The notes: generated by a model not told the origin, from the letters alone. A DNA stretch of 64,000 bases from Comamonadaceae bacterium UBA2121 (GCA_002331385.1 DCYB01000009.1:1-64000), one strand, 5' to 3'. Shown: positions 47,979 through 57,132, numbered from the stretch's first letter. A program made the numbers and translations.

Positions 47979-49151
47979 TTACACGCCGCGTGCACGATTG
48001 GCTTTGAATTGGGCCCGGAATGCCGTGAACGTGCCGGTGTCCAGTGCATTGCGCACTTCCTGCATCAGATTCAGGTAGTAGTGAAGGTTGTGGATGGTGG
48101 TCAGCATCGGGCCGAGCATCTCGCCGCAGCGATCGAGGTGGTGCAGATAGGCGCGCGAAAAGCCCTCGCGGCCACCATCGTCCCAGCTCACGCCGCTCGT
48201 GCCTGCACAGGCGTGGCAGGTGCAGGTCGTGTCCAGCGGCTGGTGGTCTGCCTTGTGGCGGGCGTTGCGGATTTTCAGGTCGCCAAAGCGCGTGAAGATC
48301 GTGCCATTGCGCGCATTGCGCGTGGGCATGACACAGTCGAACATGTCCACGCCATCGGCCACGCCCTGCACCAGATCCTCTGGCGTGCCGACCCCCATGA
48401 GATAGCGCGGCTTGTGCGCCGGCAGGCGATGCGGCGTGTGCGCCATGATGTCCAGCATCTCGTCCTTGGGCTCGCCCACCGAAACGCCGCCGACCGCGTA
48501 GCCGGGGAAATCCATTTCCACCAGCGCCTCCAGCGACTCCTGACGCAGGTTCTTGAACATGCCACCCTGCACAATGCCGAACAGCGCATTGGGGTTTTCC
48601 AGCCGCTCGAACTCATCCCTGGAGCGCTTGGCCCAGCGGCGGCTCATCTCCATCGACTTGCGTGCCTCGGCCTCCGTCGTCTTGTGGCCATTGGTTTCGT
48701 AGGGCGTGCACTCGTCGAGCTGCATCACGATGTCCGAATTCAGGATCGTCTGGATCTGCATGCTCACCTCGGGCGACATGAATAGCTTGTCGCCATTGAC
48801 GGGGCTGGCAAAGTGCACGCCTTCCTCAGTGATCTTGCGCATCGCACCGAGACTCCAGACCTGGAAGCCGCCCGAATCGGTGAGGATGGGCTTGTCCCAC
48901 TTTTCAAACCCGTGCAGACCGCCGAAAGTCTGCATGATGTCCAGGCCGGGACGCATCCACAGGTGAAAGGTGTTGCCCAAAATGATCTGCGCGCCCATCT
49001 CCTGCAAGCTGCGCGGCATCACCCCTTTGACGGTGCCGTAAGTGCCCACGGGCATGAAGATGGGAGTCTGCACCACGCCGTGATTCAGCGTGAGCGTGCC
49101 ACGGCGTGCGTGGCTGTCGGGGTCGGTTTTTTGGAGTTCGAACTGCAGCAT
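47979..49151 (-). CDS. tgt: Queuine tRNA-ribosyltransferase
   Basis: Tgt swaps guanine-34 for preQ1 in GUN tRNAs. The 390-residue enzyme has FMPVGTYGTVKGVMP, the catalytic region ILTDSGGFQVWSL and LDECTPYE, the base-recognition RNARNGTIFT, and the zinc site with CTCHAC and a downstream His. ATG 49151 gives the family N-terminus; in-frame codons further upstream are not conserved. No queA lies beside it in this window. Confidence 0.96.
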   Translation of the reverse strand: MLQFELQKTDPDSHARRGTLTLNHGVVQTPIFMPVGTYGTVKGVMPRSLQEMGAQIILGNTFHLWMRPGLDIMQTFGGLHGFEKWDKPILTDSGGFQVWSLGAMRKITEEGVHFASPVNGDKLFMSPEVSMQIQTILNSDIVMQLDECTPYETNGHKTTEAEARKSMEMSRRWAKRSRDEFERLENPNALFGIVQGGMFKNLRQESLEALVEMDFPGYAVGGVSVGEPKDEMLDIMAHTPHRLPAHKPRYLMGVGTPEDLVQGVADGVDMFDCVMPTRNARNGTIFTRFGDLKIRNARHKADHQPLDTTCTCHACAGTSGVSWDDGGREGFSRAYLHHLDRCGEMLGPMLTTIHNLHYYLNLMQEVRNALDTGTFTAFRAQFKANRARGV

Positions 49152-49250
49152 GATGGCGCAATTGTCCCAGACCGCAGCAGCAGATTCTTTCGCAAGCCTT
49201 TTCAGACGCCTACACTGTAATTTGCAACGGCAAAAAAGAAAGGAAGTCTC

Positions 49251-49760
49251 ATGCTGCGAATTCTTGTTGCGGTCGATGGTTCGGAATTGTCGCTGGACGC
49301 CGTGCGTCACGCGCTGCAACTGGTCGATGCTGGCCTGAAAGCCTCGCTGGTGCTGGGACATGTGCAGGAAGAGGCCTCGCTGCTGGAGCTGGCAACCCAG
49401 GGCGCGGACGCTGTGGCGCAAGCCAGTCTGGAAGCCGCCAAACACCTCACGCGCCCGGCAGAACGCATGGTGCGTGAGGCGGGACTGGAGTGCGAAACCG
49501 AAGTCGCACTCGGCTCTGCCGCGTCGGCGCTGTGCGACATGGCCGAGGCGCAAGGGTGCGACCTCATCATCATCGGCGCGCGCGGCGTGGGTGGATTCCG
49601 CGGTGCTCTACTGGGCTCGGTGTCGCAAGCCGTGGTCGCCCAAAGCAATCTGCCAGTAACGGTCGTGCGCCATGCGGAAAGCGAAACCGAAAGCGGCGAG
49701 ACCGATGCTGCCGCATCCGCTTCCGCATCCGAATCGGAGCCGGAACCCGAACCGAGCTGA
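49251..49760 (+). CDS. Universal stress protein (UspA family)
   Basis: The 169-residue protein has the Usp fold start RILVAVDGSELS and the nucleotide-binding motif G-x2-G-x9-G-S in GARGVGGFRGALLGS, so it is an ATP-binding type. An acidic tail of about 25 residues rich in Glu and Ser follows the domain, an unusual extension. AAAGGAAG upstream gives a good ribosome site. It is divergent from tgt. Confidence 0.93.
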   Translation: MLRILVAVDGSELSLDAVRHALQLVDAGLKASLVLGHVQEEASLLELATQGADAVAQASLEAAKHLTRPAERMVREAGLECETEVALGSAASALCDMAEAQGCDLIIIGARGVGGFRGALLGSVSQAVVAQSNLPVTVVRHAESETESGETDAAASASASESEPEPEPS

Positions 49761-49771
49761 AACAGGCCGAC

Positions 49772-50158
49772 TCAGGCGGCGCGGCGCATGCGCTCGCCGC
49801 CACACGGCCACTTGCCGTGGGGCAGGCTGGCGATGCGCTGGAAAATGCGGCGGCAATACACGCTGCTCCACAGGCACTTGTTGAGCTCATCCACTGGCCA
49901 TGGGCCATCGACGACGACCAGATCGTTGGCCTCCTCATCGGCCCCAGCGGCGCGCAATCGCCGACGTGTATGCGCCGCCCATGACTGGATGCGCGCTGGC
50001 GCACCATGCTCGTGGATCTTGCCCGTTCGGCGATTGAACGCCACCGCCACCGTGCTCGTCTGCAGCTTGTAGCGGCGCTGGCCGGTGACCGGACTGGGTG
50101 CTTCGCTCAGGTCGTACAGGTAATAGCTACCCGACTTGAGTTGGTACTGCAGGTCCAT
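49772..50158 (-). CDS. Hypothetical protein
   Basis: The 128-residue product has no signal peptide or membrane segment and no family I recognise. The sequence starts MDLQYQLKSGSYYLYDLSEAP and includes a strongly patterned YKLQTSTVAVAFNRRTGKIHEHGAP and an acidic middle ADEEANDLVVVDGPWPVDELN. ATG 50158 is chosen because GGAGG stands 8 bases upstream; the frame remains open to 50266. It converges on the Usp gene. Confidence 0.65.
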   Translation of the reverse strand: MDLQYQLKSGSYYLYDLSEAPSPVTGQRRYKLQTSTVAVAFNRRTGKIHEHGAPARIQSWAAHTRRRLRAAGADEEANDLVVVDGPWPVDELNKCLWSSVYCRRIFQRIASLPHGKWPCGGERMRRAA

Positions 50159-50340
50159 GGCGAATTCCTCCATGCGTTGACGCATCGACAGTGAGGCACC
50201 AGCCCGGCGCCTCCCCATGACCGCCGCACGCAGCAAGCCATCCACCATCGTCCACAACGCAAGCACCGGAGCCAGTGTGCGAATAGCTTTGCATTGTCTA
50301 GTGCGTCGGGGGGAGGCGCAAGGTATGGGCCGAAAAAGCG

Positions 50341-50382
50341 CAAAAAAAGAGGCTGAAAATCCTGATCGGATATTTCAGCCTC
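50341..50382 (-). terminator. pldA terminator
   Basis: On the minus strand a stem GAGGCTGAAA / TTTTCAGCCTC with an imperfect inner helix (50349–50382) is followed by seven T residues (complement of 50342–50348). It lies about 50 bases after the pldA stop. Confidence 0.88.
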
Positions 50383-50430
50383 GTTGCTTGTGCCCGTCGA
50401 GCGCAGCACTGCGCCCTGTCAGTGTGCGAA

Positions 50431-51621
50431 TCAGAAATCCAGCAAGCTGAATCCCACGCTGAAGACGGTGCGCTTGTAGTTGTAGTCGATCAGGCTGTCG
50501 CCGTAGCCGCTGAAGACGGATGCATGCAGGCGCAGATTGCTCTTGCCGCCCATCCAGCCTTCGCCGAGGGTGTGCATCCATTCCACGCGGCCGGAGCCTT
50601 TGCCGTGGCCGTTGAGGGAGCCGCGGGCGGTCAGGCCGAGCCAGTTGCGTTGGTTGACGTGCCAGCCCAGACGCAGTTCGCTGCGGCCGATGTAGTCCTG
50701 GATGTTCGGGTTGTTGTCCTTCTCGGCGCTTTCGTTGATGCGCTTCCAGATCCGGGCGTCCACGGTCATGCGATAGGGCAGCTCGAAGCCGGTCATGAGG
50801 TAGTAGCGGTTCCAGCTGCGCGAGAGGGGATCGCTCTGGCCGTTGGATTGGTGGACCAGTCCGACGCCCGAATAGCGCCAGCGCCAGCCAAAGGGCAGTT
50901 CTGCCGTGGTCGGGTAGACGTAGACGACTTCGGGCTCGTGATCGGTGTTGCGGAACGGGCGCGAGATGTCGGAGGAGAACAGTTGCCAGTACGACTGCTG
51001 CGAGTAACCCAGCCAGAGCGAGTCACGGTACTTGGAGTCACTGCCGGTGAGCAGGCCCGAGGCGAGCTTGGTGCGCACCGACAGTTGCAGGCGCATTTCC
51101 TGTTTGTTGTAGTTGGTCTCGGAGCTTGCTGAATTGACCGGATTGCCCGAGGTCGGTTGGCGATTGACGGTATTGCCCGCCGCGAACATGACGGACACAG
51201 GGCGGTAGCCCCGGAAACTGAAGGTGCCGCAGTCGGTGTTGTCTTCCAGTTCCCAGAAGCGGGAGACTTCGGAGAAGGCCGCGTCGCGGCAACCGCCGTT
51301 GGGAATCGGCGCTTCGGTTTCGGCCACCACGGCTGCGGGCGGGCGCAGTTGCACGGTGGTGCCGGAGTCACCGCTGCTGGCGGTTGCGGCGTTCGGCGTC
51401 GTCTCTTTGGTGAGCGGGCCGATGGTGGATTCGGCGGGCTGCTCACGCGCCCACAGATCGAAGCAGGCCAGCCGGGAGGCATCGTCTGGGTAGGCCGTGC
51501 ACTGGCGCCAGGCATTGGCGGGGGCCATGTCCTGCTGCGCGAAGGTCAGGGACGGGGTGGCGGTGCACAGGGCGGCCACTGCGAGGGCGATGCGACGCGG
51601 TGTGAGTGACGAGAGAGTCAT
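50431..51621 (-). CDS. pldA: Outer-membrane phospholipase A (OMPLA)
   Basis: OMPLA hydrolyses phospholipids that reach the outer leaflet. The 396-residue protein has a signal peptide (1–28, ending FAQ), a variable linker of about 90 residues with two Cys pairs, and a 12-strand β-barrel. The catalytic motif HQSNGQSDPLSRSWNR contains the active His and Ser and the Asn of the triad; DSLWLGYSQQSYWQLF is also conserved. It ends with an aromatic residue (LLDF), as outer-membrane barrels do. Confidence 0.94.
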   Translation of the reverse strand: MTLSSLTPRRIALAVAALCTATPSLTFAQQDMAPANAWRQCTAYPDDASRLACFDLWAREQPAESTIGPLTKETTPNAATASSGDSGTTVQLRPPAAVVAETEAPIPNGGCRDAAFSEVSRFWELEDNTDCGTFSFRGYRPVSVMFAAGNTVNRQPTSGNPVNSASSETNYNKQEMRLQLSVRTKLASGLLTGSDSKYRDSLWLGYSQQSYWQLFSSDISRPFRNTDHEPEVVYVYPTTAELPFGWRWRYSGVGLVHQSNGQSDPLSRSWNRYYLMTGFELPYRMTVDARIWKRINESAEKDNNPNIQDYIGRSELRLGWHVNQRNWLGLTARGSLNGHGKGSGRVEWMHTLGEGWMGGKSNLRLHASVFSGYGDSLIDYNYKRTVFSVGFSLLDF

Positions 51622-51692
51622 GAAAGTACGTGCGTTGAATGCGGTGTGGATGGTGGCGCGATGGACGCCATCGCACGATGGTGTTGGTGGTG

Positions 51693-52124
51693 TTATCTGG
51701 AAGTCTTGCGCATGACGAAGTTAGCAGTGCGGTCATCGCTGTCGGCCCATTCGCCGCGGATTTCGCGTGCGCACGAATTCTCGACGACGTTGCCCCACCA
51801 GTTGCCACTGACCTTTTTCCCGTCACGGGATTCTTCCAGTGTCACCTCGCCCTTGTTCACGTCACCGACGACGATGGATTGGAAGTCCGGGCGCTGGATG
51901 GAGCCCTTCACCGTGCCTTCCCATTCGGGGTGCGGGCCGAGCACGATGGAGATGGGGCCGGGTTTGCCGTCCATCTGCACGCTCCAGGTGCCGATCAGCT
52001 CGGGCTGCTCCATCTGCTGCGCGCTCGGGCAGGCCGGGCGCTGGCCGGGCGCGCTGGCACAGGCGCTCAGCAGCGCAGCGACGAGAAGGGCGGGCAGGGC
52101 GGTGAGTACGGATGACTTTTGCAT
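51693..52124 (-). CDS. Small lipoprotein
   Basis: The 143-residue protein has a lipoprotein signal with lipobox LLSAC (Cys at about 22), then a compact domain with ELIGTWSVQMDG, PEWEGTVKGSI and VSGNWWGNVVENSCAREIRGEW. Paired W and G patterns suggest a lipocalin-like β-barrel, but this is a guess from composition. One further Cys pair is possible. It follows rep by 27 bases in the same direction, so it may be cotranscribed with it. Confidence 0.8.
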   Translation of the reverse strand: MQKSSVLTALPALLVAALLSACASAPGQRPACPSAQQMEQPELIGTWSVQMDGKPGPISIVLGPHPEWEGTVKGSIQRPDFQSIVVGDVNKGEVTLEESRDGKKVSGNWWGNVVENSCAREIRGEWADSDDRTANFVMRKTSR

Positions 52125-52151
52125 GGCAAGAGGGGGATGTGGGCGTCTTCT

Positions 52152-54230
52152 TTAGGTGGCTGTGGCGGTGGGGGCGGGGTTGCTTTGCGCTTTGCGTGCG
52201 AATTCCTCGCGCAGCGCGCGCAGCTTGGCGCGCGGGTCTTCGCGTGCCGTGGCCTGATCGAGGCCCATCTCGGCGATGAAGCGGCTGGGGTGCGTGGTGA
52301 CCATGTCGCGGCCTTTCTTGCGCCGCTTGGTCCAGCTCACCGCCAGCGTGCGCTGGGCGCGGGTGATGCCTACGTACATCAGGCGGCGCTCTTCCTGCAG
52401 GCGAAGGGCAGTTTCGGTGCTGAGCACTTCCTGCTTGCCGTCGTCATCGTCGAGCTTGAAAGGCAGCATGCCTTCGGTCACGCCAGCAAGTATGACGTGC
52501 GGCCATTCCAGACCCTTGGAGGCGTGCAGGGTGGAGAGCACGACCATGTCCTGCTCTTGTTCGCGCTCGCTGATGGTGGAGAGCAGGGCGATGTTCTGCG
52601 CCACTTCCATGAGGCTTTTGGTTTCGGTCTGCATGGTGGTGCCGGCGGCATCTTCGATCTTGCCGCCCGCGCGCTGCACCATCCAGTCGACGAATTCGAG
52701 CACGTTGCTCCAGCGCGCCGAGGCGACGGACTCGCTGTCTTCGCTGTCGTAGATGTACTGCTCGTAGCCGATCTCCTTGAGCCAGTCCATCATGAATTCG
52801 CGGGACGCGTCCACGCCCATGGTCTGGCGTGCGCGGTACTCCAGATAGTTGATGTAGCGGCCAAACTCCACCAGACCGTCGTGCGCCTTGCGCGGCAGCA
52901 CGGCGGTGAGCATGTGGTTGAACAGCGAGCCGAACATGCTCAGCTTGTGCTGCCCCGAGAACTCGCCCAGCTTGGCGAGCGTGGTGTGACCAATGCCGCG
53001 CTTGGGCGTGGTGATGGCGCGCAGGAAGGCCGGGTCGTCATCGTTGTTGATCCACAGGCGGAACCACGCACACAGGTCCTTGATTTCCGCACGATCGAAA
53101 AAGCTCGTGCCGCCGGAAACCTTGTAGGGAATCTCCGCTTTGCGCAGCGCCTTCTCGATCGGCTTGGCCTGGTGGTTGGCGCGATAGAGCACGGCGAAAT
53201 TTTTCCAGGCAGGCTGCGGATTGTGGTTGGCGCGCAGACTCTGGATGCGCGCCACGATGCGTTCGGCCTCGTGCTCTTCGGTGTCGCAATCGACGATGCG
53301 CACGGGCTCGCCTTCGCCCAGTTCCGAGAACAGCGTCTTGGGAAAAAGCTTGGGATTGGGCTGGATGACGTTGTTGGCCGCGCGCAGGATGGCGGAGGTG
53401 GAGCGGTAGTTCTGCTCCAGCTTGATGATCTTGAGGCTGGGGAAATCCACCGGCAGCTTCTTCAGGTTGTCCAGTGTTGCGCCGCGCCAGCCGTAGATGG
53501 ACTGGTCATCGTCGCCCACGGCGGTGAAGCGTGCGCGCTCGCCCACGAGCAGCTTGAGCAGATCGTATTGCGTGGCGTTGGTGTCCTGGTACTCATCGAC
53601 CAGAACGTGGCCGAGCATGCGCTGCCATTTTTCGCGCACTTCCGGGTGGTGCTTGAGCAGGCGCATCGGCATGCCGATGAGGTCGTCGAAGTCCACGCTC
53701 TGGTAGGCGGTGAGGCGCTCTTCGTAGCGCTGCATGATCAGTGCGATGCTGCGCTCGTTGTCATCCTGCGCCATGGCGAGCGCCTTGCGGGCATCCCAGC
53801 CGTTGTTCTTCCAGTTGCTGATGGTCCATTGCCACTGGCGCGCCGTCGCCATATCGGTGGTGCCGCCCGCGCAGTCCTTGAGGATGCCGGTCACGTCGTC
53901 CGCATCCAGGATGCTGAACTGTGGCTTGAGGCCGAGCGCATGCCCATCCTCGCGCACCATGCGCACGCCCAGTGCGTGGAAGGTGCACACCAGCACGTCC
54001 TTGGCTTGCTTGCCGATGAGGCCCGAGGCGCGCTCGCGCATTTCGGCCGCTGCCTTGTTGGTGAAAGTGATGGCGGCAATGCGCTTGGGGGCGAGGCCGG
54101 TTTCGATCAGCCTGGCGATCTTGTGCGTGATCACGCGCGTCTTGCCCGAGCCCGCACCCGCCAGAACCAGACAGGGCCCCTCCGTGTAGTGGACGGCTTG
54201 CAATTGAGCCAGATTGAGTCCAGCAGACAT
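52152..54230 (-). CDS. rep: ATP-dependent DNA helicase Rep
   Basis: Rep is a 3'–5' SF1A helicase that clears proteins ahead of replication forks. The 692-residue protein starts MSAGLNLAQLQAVHY and shows Walker A AGAGSGKT, motif Ia AITFTNKAA, DEYQDTN, GDDDQSIYGWRGA, YRSTSAIL, HASKGLEWPHV and VGITRAQRTLAV. Its length and the LNPQQ-like Q motif favour Rep over UvrD. It ends in a short Ala/Thr tail. It is unrelated in sequence detail to the shorter helicase of the OLD operon. Confidence 0.92.
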   Translation of the reverse strand: MSAGLNLAQLQAVHYTEGPCLVLAGAGSGKTRVITHKIARLIETGLAPKRIAAITFTNKAAAEMRERASGLIGKQAKDVLVCTFHALGVRMVREDGHALGLKPQFSILDADDVTGILKDCAGGTTDMATARQWQWTISNWKNNGWDARKALAMAQDDNERSIALIMQRYEERLTAYQSVDFDDLIGMPMRLLKHHPEVREKWQRMLGHVLVDEYQDTNATQYDLLKLLVGERARFTAVGDDDQSIYGWRGATLDNLKKLPVDFPSLKIIKLEQNYRSTSAILRAANNVIQPNPKLFPKTLFSELGEGEPVRIVDCDTEEHEAERIVARIQSLRANHNPQPAWKNFAVLYRANHQAKPIEKALRKAEIPYKVSGGTSFFDRAEIKDLCAWFRLWINNDDDPAFLRAITTPKRGIGHTTLAKLGEFSGQHKLSMFGSLFNHMLTAVLPRKAHDGLVEFGRYINYLEYRARQTMGVDASREFMMDWLKEIGYEQYIYDSEDSESVASARWSNVLEFVDWMVQRAGGKIEDAAGTTMQTETKSLMEVAQNIALLSTISEREQEQDMVVLSTLHASKGLEWPHVILAGVTEGMLPFKLDDDDGKQEVLSTETALRLQEERRLMYVGITRAQRTLAVSWTKRRKKGRDMVTTHPSRFIAEMGLDQATAREDPRAKLRALREEFARKAQSNPAPTATAT

Positions 54231-54741
54231 GACAGGTGACGATCGCTTGAAAAAAATGGGGAAATCGGAAGGCGGGCGGCATCCGCAGCCTCCACAGAGC
54301 ATTGAATGCAGGAGGACCTGCATTGCACGGTGCGGGCGCGCCAAGCCGCAAACCAGAGTGATGCGCCCGACGCTGCCAGCGCCAACGAACCGGCAATGAT
54401 AGCGATGCCCGGGGATTCTTGACGCCGGTGAACGTCACACCCCTCAGTTTCTCTTCTCACGCATGCGCGGAATACCGCAGAACGAATGACATTGTGGGCA
54501 AAGCTGTTGGTACTTGTAACTTGATTTGGTTCATTTCGCCGACAAGGGCTGTGTGTGAGTGCTGACAAGGTTTTCGATTGTCATTGCGTCAAATCAATCT
54601 TCTTGAACGATTCGAACGCTTAGAGACGTCCGGACAGTTAACAAATGTCAGAACTTCGCGCGGGTGTTGCTGCTGGATATTAGTTGACTTTAATTGCAAA
54701 AGACCAGTCGATATACTTTTCCCATTGCTGCTCTATTACAG
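54231..54741. other. Intergenic region between rep and the GTPase cluster
   Basis: 511 bases with no supported gene, holding the divergent promoters of rep and of the GTPase cluster. The last 180 bases are clearly AT-richer. TTGACT (54684) and TATACT (54712) are present, but their 22-base spacing is too long for a standard sigma-70 promoter. Confidence 0.5.
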
Positions 54742-55500
54742 ATGGACACTCATATGAAACATGGTGTTGCAGGCGTCTTACCAGACCTGCTCGGCCCTGT
54801 GTACCTTGATCGATTCGTTGCGCTTTTCAATGTCGCCGCTCGCAAGTCGCTGATCCAGTGGACGCGCACGGCGGCTGGAGATGCACAACTGGCGCTTCTG
54901 GATGCCAACTCCCGTGGCGAGGGCGTACCCGATTCCATGCCTTGCGTGATCTACGTCGGCAAGACCACGCCTGCGACCGAGAACGCACGCAATGCGCGCT
55001 GGGTGTCGCATCTGCCCGCAGAGTTCACCGTATCTGATTTGATCGACGCACTGGACCGCGCAGCCGTGTTCCTCATGGACTGGACGGCGCGCCAGAAAGT
55101 CGCGGCGGCCAAGGCGATGGGAGCGGGCCAGCCGGCAACGGCAACGGCGGGGGCTGCGGCAAGTGGCGCGCTGGCTGCCGGTGCGCAGTTCCAGCTCAGC
55201 GCGTGGGTGTCGCTCGATGCGCCATTCAACACCGGCGCCTGCGTGCGTGCGCTTGCGCTGCTGACACGCGCACCCATCCAAATGCACCAGTTGTGCAGCC
55301 ACAGCGGGCTGGACGAGGTGACGGCGCGTGCGCTGATCACCAGCCTGGAGCGTCGTGGTGTGCTGCGCGTGTCGCAGCGCAAGGCGGACGCGGCCAGCGA
55401 GAGCCGTGCTGCCCAAGAGCAGGCGGCGCGTGCACGCCCGGTGCGTTCTGGCCTGATCCAGCGTCTGGCGCGCTGGGTGCGTGGTGGAGGTCGTTCGTAA
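54742..55500 (+). CDS. Receiver-like/winged-helix protein of the GTPase–roadblock cluster
   Basis: The 252-residue protein has no family name I can give. Its N-terminal part (about 1–125, with LALLDANS, MPCVIYVG and LPAEFTVSDLIDALDRA) has the β-strand/helix rhythm of a degenerate receiver domain. An Ala/Gly-rich linker (about 135–160) follows, then a winged-helix segment (about 175–225, with TRAPIQMHQLCSHSGLDEVTARALITSLERRGVLRVS) and a basic end. The start is uncertain (ATG 54742 or 54754). It is the first gene before a small GTPase and two roadblock proteins, so it probably transmits or reads out their state. Confidence 0.68.
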   Translation: MDTHMKHGVAGVLPDLLGPVYLDRFVALFNVAARKSLIQWTRTAAGDAQLALLDANSRGEGVPDSMPCVIYVGKTTPATENARNARWVSHLPAEFTVSDLIDALDRAAVFLMDWTARQKVAAAKAMGAGQPATATAGAAASGALAAGAQFQLSAWVSLDAPFNTGACVRALALLTRAPIQMHQLCSHSGLDEVTARALITSLERRGVLRVSQRKADAASESRAAQEQAARARPVRSGLIQRLARWVRGGGRS

Positions 55501-55507
55501 AGTGGTG

Positions 55508-56047
55508 ATGGATTCCCTACCCCGCATCGCGCTGGTCGGCGCGATGGGCATCGGCAAGACGACTGCGCTGCGCTCCCTGTGCGGCGAAAAAATGATTTCT
55601 TCGGACGTGGTCAATCTGGATCGCGGCTCCAACGCCAAGGAGTTCACCACGGTGGGCACCGAGTTTGGCGAGATCGATCTGGGCGACGGCGAGCGCGTAC
55701 AGGTGTGCGGCTGCCCCGGTCAGGAACGGTTTTCGTTTGTGCGCCAGTGGATCCTGTCGGTTTCCATGGGCGTGTTCGTGATGGTGGACGTGAACCAGCC
55801 GGAGGCGGTGAACGAGGCCTCGCGCCTGCTGCAGGACGTGGCCGCACAAGAGCAGCCGCCGCTGGTGCTGATCCTGAATGCACGCCCTGCGCCCGCTGCG
55901 GCCATTGACCGCTTTGCGCAAGCGCTGTCGGAGGCCGGACATGGCGTGGTGCCGGTGCTGCAGGCCGATCCGCGCGATCGCGGCCAAATGCTGGATGCGA
56001 TGGGCGTTCTGGCGTCCCTGTTGTCCCTGCAAAGTGAGGAAAGATGA
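55508..56047 (+). CDS. Ras-like small GTPase, partner of roadblock proteins
   Basis: The 179-residue protein is a single P-loop GTPase domain: G1 GAMGIGKTT (11–19), G2 threonine near TTVGTEFGEI (47–56), G3-like CGCPGQERF (67–75). The Asp of DxxGQ is replaced as in bacterial conservon/MglA-type GTPases, while Gln72 is kept. The G4 NKxD motif is not visible: the equivalent strand ends LILNARPA (121–128). Its last codons overlap the next roadblock gene (ATGA-like). Bacterial GTPases of this group work with roadblock proteins as activating partners. Confidence 0.85.
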   Translation: MDSLPRIALVGAMGIGKTTALRSLCGEKMISSDVVNLDRGSNAKEFTTVGTEFGEIDLGDGERVQVCGCPGQERFSFVRQWILSVSMGVFVMVDVNQPEAVNEASRLLQDVAAQEQPPLVLILNARPAPAAAIDRFAQALSEAGHGVVPVLQADPRDRGQMLDAMGVLASLLSLQSEER

Positions 56048-56451
56048 ACAAGCCGACCACGATTGTTCCCGGGCAGGTGGCTGCTGCGGGCGCGCAGATT
56101 CTTCAGGAAGTGTTCGCGTCGTTTGATGAAATCCAGACGGCGCTGCTGTGCACGCCCGACGGTTTCATGATCGCGTCGCACGGCGTTCCAGCGGACCGCA
56201 ACGGCGCGCAGATGGCGGCGATGGCGGGCTCGATGATGGCCATGGCGCGTGCCGTGGCGGCCGAAATCGGTCACTCCGGCAGCCGCCGCCTGACGTTCGA
56301 AACGGACGACGGGACGGCCATTTTTCACAGCGTGGACAGCCAGTTCCCTTGCATTCTTTGCACCGTCGTGCGCAAGGGCGGCGTGCTGGGCCGCGCATTG
56401 TGGGCGGTGGGCGAAGCAGATTCTCAATTGACTTCGCGTTTGCATGCTTGA
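56044..56451 (+). CDS. Roadblock/LC7-domain protein 1
   Basis: The 135-residue protein is one roadblock/LC7 domain: an N-terminal helix (QILQEVFASFDEIQTALLCTPDG), the G/A-rich helix MAAMAGSMMAMARAVAAEIG and a final FPCILCTVVRKGGVLGRALWAVGEA. Roadblock dimers bind small GTPases, as MglB does for MglA. It overlaps the GTPase gene by 4 bases, so the two are made together. Confidence 0.87.
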   Translation: MNKPTTIVPGQVAAAGAQILQEVFASFDEIQTALLCTPDGFMIASHGVPADRNGAQMAAMAGSMMAMARAVAAEIGHSGSRRLTFETDDGTAIFHSVDSQFPCILCTVVRKGGVLGRALWAVGEADSQLTSRLHA

Positions 56452-56626
56452 CGAGCTATCGGAGCTATGCGACCGTTACATCAGCGCACATTGATTTAGA
56501 AATTCTCACGGATTTCTACTATCGCTAACCAGGCGAGTTTCCCGCGCGGGGGAGTTGGGGGCACGGGCCCACCGCGCACTGTCTTTTTCATTCAGATCCC
56601 ACACTCCAGTTTTAAAGGTAAACACC

Positions 56627-56986
56627 ATGGCAAGTATCCAAGAATCCCTGAGCCAGCTCATGACGATAGATGGCGCACTCTGTGCGGCGGTAGTTGATAG
56701 TGGAAGTGGCATGCTGCTCGGCAGCATCGGTTCCGGCGTGGACCTGGAACTGGCCGCCGCTGGCAACACCGAAGTGGTGCGCGCCAAGCTCAAGACGATG
56801 AAGTCGCTGAACCTGAACGACCGCATCGACGACATCCTGATCACGCTGGGCAAGCAATACCACGTGATCCGCCCGCTGCAGCAGCACGAAGGCCTGTTCA
56901 TCTATCTGGTGCTGGACAAGGACCGCTCGAACCTGGCGCTGGCACGTCGCAAGACCCAGGACATTGAGCAAAAGCTGGCCGTCTGA
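56627..56986 (+). CDS. Roadblock/LC7-like protein 2
   Basis: The 119-residue protein has a compact roadblock-like α/β fold: SQLMTIDGALCAAVVDSGSGMLLGSI, a central helix AAAGNTEVVRAKLKTMKSLNLNDRIDDILITLGKQYHVIRPL and FIYLVLDKDRSNLALARRK. It differs strongly from roadblock protein 1 and would be a paralogue or a second partner. It has its own AAAGGT ribosome site and a 175-base lead, so a separate promoter is possible. ATG 56627 is the first with this support. Confidence 0.83.
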   Translation: MASIQESLSQLMTIDGALCAAVVDSGSGMLLGSIGSGVDLELAAAGNTEVVRAKLKTMKSLNLNDRIDDILITLGKQYHVIRPLQQHEGLFIYLVLDKDRSNLALARRKTQDIEQKLAV

Positions 56987-57132
56987 TGCGCCTGGCAGAT
57001 CGCCGCACCTGCGTGCGATCCACCACCGACCAACCCGCGTAGACCGCAGCGTCACGCGGGTTGTCTGTTTTCCGGCCTGCGGTGCGCGCAGCGCTGCAGA
57101 AAAGTCCGGCAATTGCGACAATCGCCACCATC

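Noticed and set aside
54684..54717. TTGACT and TATACT as promoter of the GTPase cluster.
   Set aside because: The 22-base spacing is too long for sigma-70; another −35 candidate gives 12 bases. No firm call.
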